Shown one piece after another: positions 11,321-22,751 of a stretch of 64,000 nucleotides of DNA. The number at the start of each line of letters is the position of its first letter. The stretch's first letter is position 1. Under the pieces are notes generated by a model, which had not been told where the DNA came from, did not search any database, and saw only the letters and a list, made by a program, of their open reading frames with translations. Position numbers and translations under genes: made by a program. The stretch lies in assembly GCF_030272615.1 (NCBI RefSeq), contig NC_081414.1, positions 822,363,896-822,427,895 of the forward strand, in the 5' to 3' direction. The stretch comes from Cryptomeria japonica. Its lineage: Eukaryota > Streptophyta > Pinopsida > Cupressales > Cupressaceae.

Positions 11321-12807
11321 TACTCCCCCTTGATGTTGAGAGGGCTTATAATATTATCTCGGAGTGCCAAAAACTGAGCTTTCACAACTACTTTGGTGAA
11401 GATATCTGCTAGCTGATCCTGAGTGTTGATGTGCTTCAATTCAACTTCATTCTTTGGTACCAAATCCCGAATGAAGTGATATTTCATGTCAAAATGCTTT
11501 GTTCTACTATGATGAACCGGATTCTTTGCTAATTTGTTGGCACTCACATTGTCACAAAAAATCACTGTAGGTTGAATTTGCTTTTCTCCAATTTCTTCCA
11601 AAAAATTTCTGAGCCAAAGAGCTTGTGTACCTGCTGAGGTAATTGCAACATACTCCGGTTCTATGGATGAGAGGGCAACAATGCTTTTCTTTTTTGAGCT
11701 CCATGTAATCAAACTAGAACCAAAAGAGAAACAATTTCCAGATGTGGACTTACGGTCATCCATACTACCTCCCCAATCTGAATCACTAAAGCTTACAAGA
11801 TTGAACTTTTTAAAAGAGTGGTAATGAATACCAAAATTTGAAGTCCCTTTCACATACCTCAAAATCCTCTTGGCTACTTTCATATGTATTTCTGATGGAT
11901 TTGTCATATACCTTGAAACAAGTGAAATTGAATAGGCAATATCAGGACTCATGTGGGTTAGAAACATAAAGCTCCCCATGATACTTCTGTAAGCTATCTC
12001 ATCAACTAAATCAGCACCATCATCTCTACATAACACAGCTCCATGAGCACTTGGAGTGGAGGTAGGGTTGCAATCAGTCATATCAAATTTCTTTAGCATA
12101 TCCAGTGCATACTTTGTTTGACAAATGAAAATCTCTTCCTTACTTTGATAAACCTCCATTCCTAGAAAATATTTCATGAGACCAAGATCTTTCATCTCAA
12201 ATTCATTCATCCTAGAAATTTTGAATTCATCTTTCATCTTAAAACTACTACCCATATACAATAGATCATCAACATACAAATTTATGATTAGAATATCAAT
12301 ACCTTCTTGTTTGTAGTAAAGGGTAGGATCACTCTTACTTCTTTGGAAGCCATTCTCCTGAGAGTATCCATCAATCCTGGCATACCATGCTCTTGGTGCT
12401 TGCTTGAGACCATACAAAGCCTTCTTCAACCTGTAGGCATGATGCTCTTTTCCATCCACTTCAAAACCTTGTGGCTGCTCCACATATACTTCCTTTTCTA
12501 AGTACCCATTCAAGAAGGCACTTTTCACGTCCATATGATGTATGCTCCACTTCTTCTGAGCTATTAATAAAATCAACATTCGTATGGTCTCTTGTCTTGC
12601 TACTAGTGCAAATGTCTCTTCATAATCAATTCCATACTTTTGTGTGAAGCCTTTAGCAACTAATCTTGCCTTGTGTCTTTCAACACTCCCATCACTATTA
12701 AACATGGTCTTGCAGACACATTTGGTGCTAATCTTTTTCTTATCATGCGAAAGTTCTGTCAACTCCCAACTGTCATTCCTATGAATGGACTCCATCTCTT
12801 CTTCCAT
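11308..12807 (-). CDS. CopA reverse transcriptase - RNase H (499 codons, open)
   Basis: The best-preserved pol segment in the window. From the ATG at 12807 it starts in the RVT_2 region (NDSWELT, then KARLVAKGFTQKYGIDYEET, VKSAFLNGYLEKEVYVEQPQ, KKALYGLKQAPRAWY). It carries the catalytic LYVDDLLYMG box about one third in. The RNase H part shows DSDWGGSMDDRKSTSG, LSSIEPEYVAI and the C-terminal KHFDMKYHFIRD and DQLADIFTK motifs. The frame ends inside the LTR (LTR edge 11320, stop 11308), so its last codons come from LTR sequence. The true polyprotein began further upstream, so this ATG is only the first in the open piece. An activity claim is not possible because gag, protease and integrase are broken. 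Confidence 0.9.
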   Translation of the reverse strand: MEEEMESIHRNDSWELTELSHDKKKISTKCVCKTMFNSDGSVERHKARLVAKGFTQKYGIDYEETFALVARQETIRMLILLIAQKKWSIHHMDVKSAFLNGYLEKEVYVEQPQGFEVDGKEHHAYRLKKALYGLKQAPRAWYARIDGYSQENGFQRSKSDPTLYYKQEGIDILIINLYVDDLLYMGSSFKMKDEFKISRMNEFEMKDLGLMKYFLGMEVYQSKEEIFICQTKYALDMLKKFDMTDCNPTSTPSAHGAVLCRDDGADLVDEIAYRSIMGSFMFLTHMSPDIAYSISLVSRYMTNPSEIHMKVAKRILRYVKGTSNFGIHYHSFKKFNLVSFSDSDWGGSMDDRKSTSGNCFSFGSSLITWSSKKKSIVALSSIEPEYVAITSAGTQALWLRNFLEEIGEKQIQPTVIFCDNVSANKLAKNPVHHSRTKHFDMKYHFIRDLVPKNEVELKHINTQDQLADIFTKVVVKAQFLALRDNIISPLNIKGEYEDK

Positions 12808-12936
12808 GGCTTACACCCAAACCTCATTAATACATGCATCTTCAAAACATGATGGTTTAAAAGTAGCATTGGCTAATAAAGCAAAATTCACTGTCTCACC
12901 TATTGGGTTTTCTTCATGTACTTGATTTGCACTCCT

Positions 12937-13719
12937 CTAATAGATATCACTCAATCTCCTTACCTTCCTTGTAGAACTTGGAGAAGATGGAATTGAAATT
13001 GGTATTGAAGAAAGTGATGAAGGGCTTCTTGGTGGAGTTAAACCACTGGATATAGAAACATTAGTTGGCTGCTCATGATCAATATAAAAAATCATATCAT
13101 CATTCAAAACAAATTTTGACTTCTCAACATGGCCTTTTGGATGACTATAAAATCCCCCTTCATAAAAGATTACATCTCTTGAGACAATAAGCTTATTAGT
13201 GATGGGATTATACAATCTATTAGTTTCTTTTCTCACTATACCCAATAAAAATACATGACTCACTCTTTGCATCTAACTTTGTCTAATCTAATCAAGTACA
13301 TGCATATAAGCCAAACAACCAAAAACTTTGAAATGATTAACATTAGACTTTTTTTCATACCAAGCTTCATAAGGAGTCATCTTTTCTAATGCACTGGTGG
13401 GGCTACGGTTGAGGATGTACACCATTGTAGCAACTGCATCTCCCCAATAAGAATTGCTCAAACCCTTAGTTTGTAATATGCACCTTGCCATTTCAACCAC
13501 AATACGATTCTTCCTTTTAGCTACCCCATTCCATTGAGGTGTGTATGCAGTAGTGAGTTGGCTCTTGATTCCATTCTGATCACAATAACTCTGAAACATC
13601 TTTGAACAAAATTTTCCTCCATGATTAGTCCTCAAACATTTGATCTTGCACCCTTTCTCTTTTTCTATGAGGGCTTTTAACTTCTTGAATGTACCCAGGG
13701 CTGCATCATTGGCCTTCAA
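12937..13719 (-). pseudogene. CopA integrase core and C-terminal part
   Basis: Two open pieces (13719-13288 and 13272-12937) in different frames. The core shows KGCKIKCLRTNHGGKFCSKMF, TAYTPQWNGVAKRKNR and the GYxxxxK-type region downstream. In Copia integrases the third catalytic residue is the Glu in GVAERKN; here it reads GVAKRKN, so the acidic residue is a Lys. CLRTNHGG likewise replaces the usual Asp with Asn. These changes and the frameshift indicate a dead enzyme. The 13272-12937 piece includes the Pro/Ser-rich linker before RT. Confidence 0.8.
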
Positions 13720-14303
13720 AAAATATACCCAACAATTTCGTGACTAATCATCAATAAAAGTGATGAAATATGATGACTTGCCCAAACTCTTAGTTTGCAT
13801 AGGACAACATATGTCTGAATGAACAAGATGAAGTGGGTGATGGGCCCTCAATGCATTTCAGTTTGGAAACTTTTCCCTTGCATGCCTTCCTTTAGCACAT
13901 CCTTCACAAACCTCCTTATACTCATCTATCTTGGGCAAACCTGAAACTAATGCATGCAAGGTTAGAAATTCAAACTATGAAAATTTAAATGCCCATACCT
14001 GAGATGCCATAACCAACTTGAATCCTCATAAGCCATATTTGTCAAACTATTGTTATGTTCACCAAACCTCAAGGGGAACATCCTATTTCTTTTCATAGGC
14101 ATAATAATGATCACCCTATTATTCTTATTCTTATCATATATAGTACATGTCTTATTCTCAAAGACTACTTTATAATTTTTCTCACATAGCTGCCCAACAC
14201 GTAACAAATTATTCTCCAATTGTGGAGTATAATAAATATCATGGATACTCTTTATACCTTCTTTTGTTTGGACCTTCATAGCTCCTTTGGAAGCAACCTC
14301 CAA
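13720..14303 (-). pseudogene. CopA protease end, pre-integrase zinc-binding region and integrase start
   Basis: The open piece 14303-13962 has the conserved NNLLRVGQLCEKNYKV motif after the protease and the His-rich WLWHLRYGHLNFHSL start of the pre-integrase domain. Below it, in a shifted frame with stops, are CEGCAKGRHAREKFP (the Cys pair of the HHCC zinc site) and HSDICCPMQTKSLG with the first integrase Asp, running into the next fragment. Confidence 0.75.
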
Positions 14304-14321
14304 CGATTTATCATCACCAAG

Positions 14322-14810
14322 CTAGATCTTGGATTTGAAACTTCTATCCTTTGTTGGAAACAACTTCTCATTCCCTGTCATATGGTTAGAGAATCCATCA
14401 TCTAGGTACCAAACATCTTTACTAGTATTTTCACCCTTGGCATAAGATAAAAATAAGTGATCAAGAGGATTCTCACTACTTTCTTGAGCATAGTTAGCAC
14501 TTTTAATTTCTTTCAATATGCATTCTCTTTCAAAGTGGTCATACCTATTACTATGGTAACATTGAACATTTCTCTTATCAAATCTGCCTCTACCTCTTCC
14601 TGTGGAACCACCTTTTCCTCTTGAGCCACCTCTGCCTCTACCTCTTGAAGAATTTTGGTTTTTCCCTTTACCTTGGCCTTGATTTCTTTTGGCACTACTA
14701 CTACTTGCATCTTCATTTTTTGTGATTTGAAATTTAGAGGAAAACACTTTCTCTACACCTTCAAAAGAATCTTTCAATATTTCTTCATGAGATATCAAGG
14801 ATCCAACCAA
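14322..14810 (-). pseudogene. CopA gag C-terminus, degenerate knuckle and protease start
   Basis: An open piece of 162 codons. It includes an Arg/Gly-rich segment (SRGRGRGGSRGKGG) typical before the knuckle. The knuckle is degenerate (CYHSNRYDHFEREC: second Cys is Ser, Gly is Asp). The protease start is DVWYLDDGFSNHMTG, where the catalytic DSG has become DDG. It ends at a stop just after the protease core start. Confidence 0.75.
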
Positions 14811-15356
14811 TAGATGAAACTATAGTTTTGTCAAATCCTTTCTTTCTTCTATGATTATGGCAACATGATTCCATCTGGGTGTCAAAGATCTCAATACCTT
14901 TTTTTATTAAAACTTCATTACTTATAGTTTACCCAAGTTTAGCCATTTTATTGACCACATCTTTGACTCTGACACAATAGTCACTTATACTTTCAACTTC
15001 TTGCATCTTCAAATTCTTGAACTCTCGCTTCAATGTCTAAAGCTTGACCACCTTAACTTGATCACTACCCCGGTAAGCTTCTTGTAGAGTCTTCCAGGCA
15101 TCTTTGGCAATTGTTGCTCCTAATATTCTTGGAAATAAGCTTTTATCAAGAGCTATTTGAATGTGAAACAAAACTTGAGCATTCTCCTTCCTTGCTTCCT
15201 TTCTTGTTGTTCTTTCATTGGCTATAAGGGCATTCTAATCAGCTGGTTCCTCATAACCTATTTCAATAATCTCCCACAAATCTTTTCCAATAAGAAAGGT
15301 CGGCATCTTAATGCACTAATAATCATAATCATTCCATCAAATTTTGGAATGGGCAT
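14811..15356 (-). pseudogene. CopA gag N-terminal part (UBN2-type), frameshifted
   Basis: Starts at an ATG (complement of 15354-15356) shortly after the primer site, with MPIPKFDGM. Pieces in two or three frames preserve the UBN2/gag pattern: LWEIIEIGYEEP, IAKDAWKTLQEAYRG and RREFKNLKMQE. Several stops and shifts interrupt it. Confidence 0.65.
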
Positions 15357-15429
15357 CTGGTTAAAATTCAACATGATTAACTTTGGTGAAATTATAAAAA
15401 TAAAACTTTAACCCAAAATAATTTTACCT

Positions 15430-15441
15430 GCTCTAATACCA
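15430..15441 (-). promoter_or_regulatory. CopA primer binding site
   Basis: The minus strand reads TGGTATTAGAGC, one change from the tRNA-iMet-type site, three bases from the LTR edge at 15444. Confidence 0.85.
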
Positions 15442-15443
15442 CT

Positions 15444-16030
15444 TGTAGAATATGAAAATATGCCCCTGCTCCTTTAGCCAGCTAATAAGCAAAAAACTAA
15501 TATGACAGAAGAAGCAAATTGCAGAATTATAACAAACACACTTCAAAATAAAAATAGAGCACCCTTGTTTTCATCACTACACACAAATTCTCTTTATTAC
15601 TGCTTAATAAAAAAGAATACAAAGATTCCCTATAAATAGAGTTTTTCATCTTCACTAAGAAAAGAATTCAAAGTATCTAAAACTAGAACATACAGTACTA
15701 AGGATAGAGAATGCTATGCATGCATTTATTTGGTGGAAAAAAACAGACTAAAAATCTAAAATAAACACTACATGCTAAAAACTAAATCAAGGAACTAAAC
15801 CAACTACGAGCATGCATTCTTGGGTGCATAGAAATAGTGTTAAAATAAAATCCAAACTAAATTTAACTAATAGCATGCACAACATGCTTTATTTTTAAGA
15901 ATGTAAAAACTGAAAAAACTAAGAATAGCCTAAATCTATTCGAATCCTTTGACAGTGCATGACTATGCTTTTATTGGTGCATGATGGTGTATGCATGCTA
16001 GAGCTTCCTAACCGAACGACAACATCACTT
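15444..16030 (-). repeat. CopA 5' LTR, left part (interrupted by CopB)
   Basis: Aligns with 10705-11311. It ends in CACTT, one copy of the CopB target duplication; the remaining LTR bases resume after CopB. Confidence 0.9.
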
Positions 16031-17072
16031 TGTTAGGTCCCGGAGACAACTAAGAGGGGGGGGGGAGGGGGGGGTGAATGAGTTGTCAAATAAATTCAAA
16101 CCATTAACAGTGCTAAACCAAACTTAATGCCAGTAGACAGTTTATCAGTTAATTGCAGTACTGGTAAGGATTAATGAATGAAACAGAAAGATAATAATAT
16201 CCATAACACATAACACCAATATTTGTATGTGGAAACACTATAAGGGGAAAAACCATGGTGGGAAACCTTACCCACAATCAGATGATACTACTACAGATAG
16301 TATGTGTATACAATAGGGGGTCTGCACATGCAGAAATGCCAAGCACCTAGATCTCACTACTCAAACACTAATAGGAATCAGACTAACTACAACTGGATGG
16401 TTAAATCCAATAATGATGCACTGCTCAAAATATCATCTTCATATGCTGGATTTAGTACCAGTTCAGTTCTGATATGTCTTCACAAAAACCTTCCTTCAAC
16501 CTTCAAATTATGTTTGCCTGTATAGCTCTGCTTATTCTCGCATATACCTTATTACAATCCTTTTCACATTTGCACATTGATCTCACAAATTAGATCTTAG
16601 ATTTATACCATAACCTAAGACCAATTTTAGTAGGTCAGCTCTAAAAGATATTACAATAAAACAATTTACAAGTAAAATAATAACTGATGCAATATCTGAT
16701 TCAAAATATCATCTTAATGCATTTACAACAACAATAAATCATCTCCATAGCGGGTCGTGCTAATCTGGAATAGATAAGCCTGTCGATGCTTATCCTGGAC
16801 CTATTTGTCGGTAATAGCAAATATGCAAACACAAATATACCAATGAACAAATCTTAAAGACAAGGTGTCCAAACGATGTCTTCAACATAGCCAAGTATTT
16901 TCCATGTCATTCCAAGTGTCGGTGAACAATATATCCTGCCGGTGAACCAAATACTGGTGACTGTGCATAAGTCACTTGCTTGCCGGTGAACATTGCCAAT
17001 TCGCCAAGTGCCAGAGTTGATAAGTGTTGACATCAATGACAAAACCATATCAACATATCCAAAATACCAACA
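16031..17072 (-). repeat. CopB 3' LTR
   Basis: Bounded by TG...CA. A G-rich slippage-prone run lies at about 16054-16072. The complement of the polypurine tract (ATCTCCCCCTTTGG) follows at 17073-17086. Confidence 0.9.
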
Positions 17073-17426
17073 ATCTCCCCCTTTGGCATTGATGGCAACA
17101 CAAGATGGAAAAACCATCAAAGTGCCAAAACAAAAATGCCAAATACCAAAAACCAACAATCTCCCAAAAGAGATCATAACCAAAAATAAAAAATCTAGGT
17201 ATAGAGAGTAATCAATCTTTCCCCCTAGGAGTAACATGTGTTTTTCCATATCAATCTCTCCCCCTTTGACATCAAATGCCAAAGCAATACAAAAACCAAG
17301 TTCAAATACAAAATACCAACTTATTCAGTGTACCAACTACTCCCCCTGAGAAGTAGCTCTTCTCATCAAAGTTGGAGTAAAAGATTTCTCTATTAGCTCT
17401 GTTGGTTGATGACACACATCAATTAT
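17073..17426 (-). promoter_or_regulatory. CopB 3' untranslated region with repeated polypurine tracts
   Basis: On the plus strand, C-rich tracts recur at about 17073, 17220, 17263 and 17340 (TCTCCCCCTTTG and variants), i.e. several polypurine tracts on the element strand before the LTR. Only the one next to the LTR is needed; the others may be auxiliary (inference). Confidence 0.5.
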
Positions 17427-18919
17427 CTAAGTCTCTACCAGTGGGGGTATGACCCCAAGCTGATCTCTGAGATATTCAAAAGTCTCCTTAGGCAAAGTTT
17501 TAGTGAAAATATCTACAATCTTCTCTTTAGTATTCACAAAAACCAGTTTTACTTCTTTTGCTTCAACATTCTCTTTTAGAAAATTCAGTTTGATAGAGAC
17601 ATGTTTGGTTTTAGAATGTAGTACCAGATTCTTAGATATATCAATTGTTGATGTATTACCACAATAGATAGTTATATGTTCCTTACATCTTACCTTTATG
17701 TCCTTCAACATTTGCTTAAGCCATAATCCCCTGTACAGTTAGTTGTTGCTGCAACATATTCTAATTTTGTTGTTGATAAAGATGTGCAACTTTGTTTCTT
17801 ACTCAACCAAGAAATTAATCTACTGCCAAGAAAAAATGCTCCACCGATGGTGCTTTTTCTATCATCTACATCTCCTACCCAACTTGCATCTATCTATGCA
17901 CATAATTCAAAGTTTTCATCTCTAGGATACCATAGGCCAAGATTTGTGGTGCCTTGTAAGTACCGGAAAATCCTTTTTACTGCTGATTCATGATTTTCTT
18001 TAGGATTACTCTGAAATCTTGAAACAATACATATTGCATTCATAATATCAAGTCTTGTTTGTGTCAAATATAGTAGCCCTCCTATTATAGATTTGTACCT
18101 AGTTGGATTAATAGGTGTAGATTCATCCCTTAGTGATAATTTGTCATTTGTAGTCATAGGTGTGCTTACTAGTTTAGAGTTTTCCATGCCAAATTTCTTT
18201 ACTAACTCCTTCAAGTACGTAGATTGACTCAAGAATATACCTTTATCAGTTTGTGAAATCTGCAATCCTAAGAAGAATTTTATCTCTCCAATCATAGACA
18301 TTTCAAATTCTTGCTGCATTTCAATAGAAAAGTCTTTACATAATCCATCTTCTCCTCCAAAGATTATATCATCAACAAAAAATTCTATAACCAAGATGTC
18401 ATCATTACTCACTTTATAATATAAGTTGCTGTCAGCATTACCTTTAGAAAAACCAATCTTCAAAAGGTGTTTATCCAATCTAGCATATCAAGCTCTTGGA
18501 GCTTGCTTTAACCCATACAAAGCTTTCCTTAACCTGACAACCATATCTTTGTTAGCTATCAAAGAAAATCCAGTAGGTTGCCCAATGTAAACTTCTTCTT
18601 CAAGATCTCCATTCACAAATGCACATTTAACATACATTTGATATACTTTGTAGTTTTTGTGTGTTGCAAAAGCCAAGAATAATCTGACTGCCTCAATTCT
18701 AGCTACCGGTGCAAAGGTTTCATTATAATCAATTCCTTCTTTCTATGAATATCCCTTACACACTAGTCTTGCTTTATTTTTTATTACCTTGCCATCTTCA
18801 TTAAGTTTGTTTCTGAATACCCATTTAGTTCCAATTACATTTTTGTCTTTAGGTTGGGGAACTAATGTCCATGTGTTATTCTTTTCAATTTGTTCTAATT
18901 CTTCTTCCATAGCTTTAAT
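17427..18919 (-). pseudogene. CopB reverse transcriptase - RNase H
   Basis: Open pieces at 18676-18488, 18478-17894 and 17711-17427, with further RT sequence between 18919 and 18677. Seen: YVKCAFVNGDLEEEVYIGQP, LRKALYGLKQAPRA, the catalytic EFFVDDIIFGGED box, GGLLYLTQTRLDI and the RNase H end LVLHSKTKHVSIK, VDIFTKTLPKETFEYLRDQL. Single-base stops separate most pieces. The RNase H centre between 17893 and 17712 is in a broken frame. Confidence 0.85.
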
Positions 18920-20140
18920 CTAGTGTTTATCTTCACATGCCTCATTAATTGATGCTAGTTCAATTTGAGAAATAAGACATACCTCTTCATTTGCCAGTCT
19001 TCCTCTTGTCATAACTCCTTGATATTTGCTCCCAATTATCTGATCTTCAAAGTGGTTCAATCTTACATACTGGGGTGTCTTTGTTTGCTGCAGTTCTTCA
19101 GTTATAGTGGAATTTTCAGATGATATGGGTGTAACTAGATCTTCATTCTGTACTGGTGCTTTCAATGTAGGCTCATTTGTCAGTATCTCTGTTGTCAGTT
19201 CAGAGTCTATGTACCTTGAAGTTCCTCTAAACTGTTCATCAATCTTCACATTTGTACTCTCAATAATTTTCTGCAATCTCTTGTTAAAACATCTATATGC
19301 CTTTCTCTTAGATGAATAACCAAGAAATATTTCATCATCACTTCTAGGATCAAATTTGCCAATATACTCATCTCTTCTAATATAGCATTTACTTTCAAAT
19401 ATTCTGAAATATTTAAGAGTAGGAGTAATACCAAACCATAGTTCATGAGGGGTCTTACTAGTTTCACCTTTGATACGAACTTTGTTGAATGTGTAGACTA
19501 TTGTTCTTACTGCCTCTCTCCAATATACATGTGGTAGATTTGCTTCTGATAACATACTTCTAGCTGCATCCAAGATAGTTCTATTTTTCCTTTCTACAAC
19601 TCCATTCTACTGGGGTGTCCAGGGTGTTGATAATTGTCTTTTGATTCCATTTACTTCACATAATGTATTAATTTCCTTAGATATAAATTCACCTCCTTGA
19701 TCCGATCTCAGACATTTGATTTTCTTACCAGTTTCATTTTCTACCATTGCCTTGAATAGCTTGAATTTCCCAAGTGCTTCTAATTTTTCTCTGAGAAAAG
19801 TAGCCCAACACATTCTAGAATAGTCATCAATGATTAGCATGAAATATCTATCACCTTGTAAGCTTTTAGTTCTAGCTGGAACACATAAATCAGTATGAAT
19901 TAAGTCAAGAGCATTGTTGGATTTTTCTAGAATACTTTTGAAAGATGCTCTAACTTGTTTTCCAAATTGACATTCCTTCAATACCGGATTGTGAGGTTTG
20001 ACAATCTTAGGTAAATCTCTAACTGCTTTAGTTGTACTGATTTTCACAATGGAATCAAAATTTACATGACAGAGTCTCTTATGTCGTAGCCAACTTTCAT
20101 CAATATGTGCAATCAAGCATGTCTTTTCATTGTTATTCAA
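18920..20140 (-). pseudogene. CopB integrase with one clear nonsense codon
   Basis: 20140-19607 holds the zinc-binding start (LRHKRLCHVNFDSIVKI, then a Cys region) and the core with HTDLCVPARTKSL, FMLIIDDYSRM, KCLRSDQGGEF. It stops at WTPQ, where a CAG-like codon is TAG. The same frame resumes with NGVVERKNRT (catalytic Glu kept) and runs through the C-terminal domain to 18920 (VYWREAVRTIVYTFNKV, GKFDPRSDDEIFLGYSS). All three acidic residues are present, so inactivation here is mainly the stop. Confidence 0.85.
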
Positions 20141-20811
20141 ATGGAAGATATTACCTCTAGTTTGATTACTGGTTGCAATTTACAAACGAGTTCTATTCAT
20201 AATTTTGCATTTCCCATTCTTTAATTGTAACTGAAATCCTTTTTCACCTAATTGACCAACACTAAAAATATTATGCTTTAAACCTTCAACCTAGTAAACA
20301 TTGTCAGTATTATGCTTACCATCAAGAGATATAGTACCTTTTCCTTTGATCAAATAAGCTTTATATCATCTCCAAATCTTACTAGACCTCCATTATATTC
20401 CTGAAAAGTCAAGAATTTACCTTTATCACCAGTCATATGATGTGAACGTCCTAAATCAATGATCCATTCATCCTTAACTTCAACTTTAGCTGCTAGGGCC
20501 TGCTCTACCAGTTGAACAATAGGTGTCGGTTGATGTTCTGTTATAGCAACAAAGACCCATCTATTGTCTGTCAGATCCTCATTAGAATCATCAGTGACTT
20601 CTTCATCAGCAAGATAACAAGACTTGTCTTTATTCTTCTTAAATCTGTATCTCTGATATTCAGGGTTAGGCTTGTATGTTCTTCTAGCTTCTTCTTTCAA
20701 TCTTGCATGTCTAACATGGCATCTTGAAGCCATATGACCAATCTTATTACAGTTACGACATTTAAAGGGTGCTTTACCTTCATACTTACTTCCAACTAGA
20801 CCTTTAGGCAT
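20141..20811 (-). pseudogene. CopB gag C-terminus, zinc knuckle and protease
   Basis: The open piece 20811-20350 has a canonical knuckle CRNCNKIGHMASRC, an acidic stretch, then the protease start EWIIDLGRSHHMTGDKGKF, with DSG changed to DLG. Below 20350 the frame shifts but YKLGEKGFQ-like and pre-integrase remnants continue to 20141. Confidence 0.75.
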
Positions 20812-21583
20812 TTTCCTTGCAAATAGTGTTTCAAGTTCTTCAAGTTCTTCATTTTATCTCCTGCTTTCTTCAAGTTCTCTTGTATAAAAGGCTTTCCAAT
20901 CAGATTTGTCAAATGATGATGTAGATGATGTTGATGCCTTAAAAGCTAAATCTATTTTTATAGTAGCAACAGGACCAAATTCCTCAATTTCAAAAGCTGA
21001 AAGTTTTCCAATCAATGTGTCCCTAGTTACTGATGTATTACGCATTGTGCTTCACTCATTTATAGCAGTAACTTTCATTTTGTATGCCAGTGGCAATCCT
21101 CTTAAAATTTTTAAAACAATTTCATCTTCACTTAAGGTTCCTCCACAACATTTAATACCCAGAAAAATTTCATATGTACTCTTTTCATAAAAGAAGAAAT
21201 CCTTTCATCTTCTTCCATTTTTAGATTCTCATACCTGACCCGAAAGCTTTCAAGTTTTGCAATTTGACTATAGAATCTCCTTCATTCAATGTTTCCAAAT
21301 GGTCCCAAATAGATTTAGTAGTTTATCTATCTGATAATCCCATGATTTGTTGATCTGATAATGTGCTCAAAAGTGCTTCTCTTGCTTTGCAATCATTTTC
21401 CTCATCTTTAGCCAAGTTAGGTGGATTAGGCTGACCTTGAGTAGGAGTAGTATAGCCATTCTTTGGAACTTCCCAGATGTCCTTTCCAATGCAATTCAGA
21501 TGTGTCTCCATCCTGATCTTCCTTATGTCATAGTTGGTTCCATCAAGTTTAGGACTATCCTTCTTGAAATAGTTGGAAGACAT
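20812..21583 (-). pseudogene. CopB gag N-terminal part
   Basis: An ATG at 21583 begins MSSNYFKKDSPKLDGTNYD, the usual start of this gag family (DUF4219/UBN2-type), with METHLNCIGKDIWEV, ALLSTLSDQQIMGLSDR. A stop at 21323 and later shifts break the middle; 21045-20854 restores a piece with the IGKLSAFEIEEFG motif. Confidence 0.8.
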
Positions 21584-21626
21584 TGGATCTCCTCAAGCTG
21601 TTAAACTTCTACAAAAAGAGGACTAG

Positions 21627-21638
21627 GCTCTAATACCA
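21627..21638 (-). promoter_or_regulatory. CopB primer binding site
   Basis: The minus strand reads TGGTATTAGAGC two bases from the LTR edge at 21641. Confidence 0.85.
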
Positions 21639-21640
21639 AT

Positions 21641-22686
21641 TGTTAGGTCCCAGAGACAACTGAGAGGGGCGGGGTGGGGAGGGTGAATTAGTTTTCAAAT
21701 AAATTCAAAACAAAAACAACTTAACCAAACTCAATGCTTAATACCGGTAAACCAAACTTAATGTCGGTAGACAGTTTATCAGTTAATTGTAGTACCAGTA
21801 AGGATTAATGCATGAAACAAAAAGATAATAATATCCACAACACATAACACCACTATTTGTACATGGAAACCTTGTAAGGGGAAAAACCATGGTGGGAAAA
21901 GTTACCCATAATTAGATGATACTATTGCAGATAGTATGTGTATACAATAGGGGATCTGCACATGCAGAAAGGCCAAGCGCCTAGAGCTCACTACTCAAAC
22001 ACTAATAGGAGTCACACTGGCTACAATTGGATGGTTAAATCTAATAATGATGTACTACTCAAAATAGCATCTTCATATGCTGGATTCAGTATCGGTTCAG
22101 TTCTGATATGTCTTCACAAAAACCTTCCTTCAACCTTCAAATGATGTCTGCATGTATATCTCTGCTTATTCTCGCATATACCTTATTAGAATCCTTTTTA
22201 CATTTGCACATTGATCTCACAAATGAGATCTTACATTTATACCATAAGCTAATACCAATTTTAGTAGGTTGGCTCTAAAAGATATTAGAATAAAACAATT
22301 TACAAGTAAAACAATAACCGATGCAATATCCAATTCAACATGTCAGCTTAATGCATTTACAACAATAATAAATCATCTCCATAGTGTGCCATGCTGATTT
22401 GGAATAGATAAGCCTATCGGTGCTTATCCTGGACCTATTTGTTGGTAATAGCAAATATGCAAACATGAATATACCAATGAACAAATCTTAAAAACAAGGT
22501 GTCCAAACAATGTCTTTGACATAGCCAAGTATTTTCCATGTCATTCCAAGTGCCGGTGAACTAGATACCGGTGACTGTGCATAAGTCACTTGCTTGCTGG
22601 TGAACATTGCCAGTTCTCCAACTGCCAAAGTTGATAAGTGTTGACATCTATGACAAAACCATATCAACATATCCAAAATACCAACA
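21641..22686 (-). repeat. CopB 5' LTR
   Basis: Near-identical in layout to 16031-17072; ends CCAACA before target copy CACTT. Confidence 0.9.
22235..22241 (-). promoter_or_regulatory. Putative TATA box in CopB 5' LTR
   Basis: The minus strand reads TATAAAT; the same motif is at 16601-16607 in the other LTR. Position mid-LTR fits a U3/R border; inferred only from sequence. Confidence 0.4.
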
Positions 22687-22698
22687 CACTTATCTTCA
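22687..22698 (-). repeat. CopA 5' LTR, right end after CopB
   Basis: The second CACTT copy plus ATCTTCA completes the LTR end seen at 11307-11320; TAAAA (CopA target duplication) follows. Confidence 0.85.
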
Positions 22699-22751
22699 TA
22701 AAATAGAAAAAATATAAAATCTATCTAACAATATTAACAAAATTGTATGGA

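Larger units (their letters stand above)
16031..22686 (-). mobile_element. CopB: full-length Copia retrotransposon nested in CopA LTR
   Basis: Two LTRs of about 1.04 kb (16031-17072 and 21641-22686), both starting TGTTAGGTCC and ending in CCAACA. Target duplication CACTT occurs at 16026-16030 and 22687-22691. The order on the minus strand is gag, protease, integrase, RT, RNase H. Every frame carries at least one stop, so the copy is inactive. It is younger than CopA because it sits in the CopA LTR. Confidence 0.95.
10705..22698 (-). mobile_element. CopA: Copia LTR retrotransposon, split by nested CopB
   Basis: LTRs begin TGTAGAAT (10705 and 15444) and end CTTATCTTCA (11320 and 22698). The 5-bp target duplication TAAAA is present on both sides (10700-10704 and 22699-22703), which fixes the outer limits exactly. 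Genes run on the minus strand in the order gag, protease, integrase, RT, RNase H, the Copia order. CopB (16031-22686) interrupts the upstream LTR (right-hand copy). Without CopB the element is about 5.3 kb. Confidence 0.95.
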
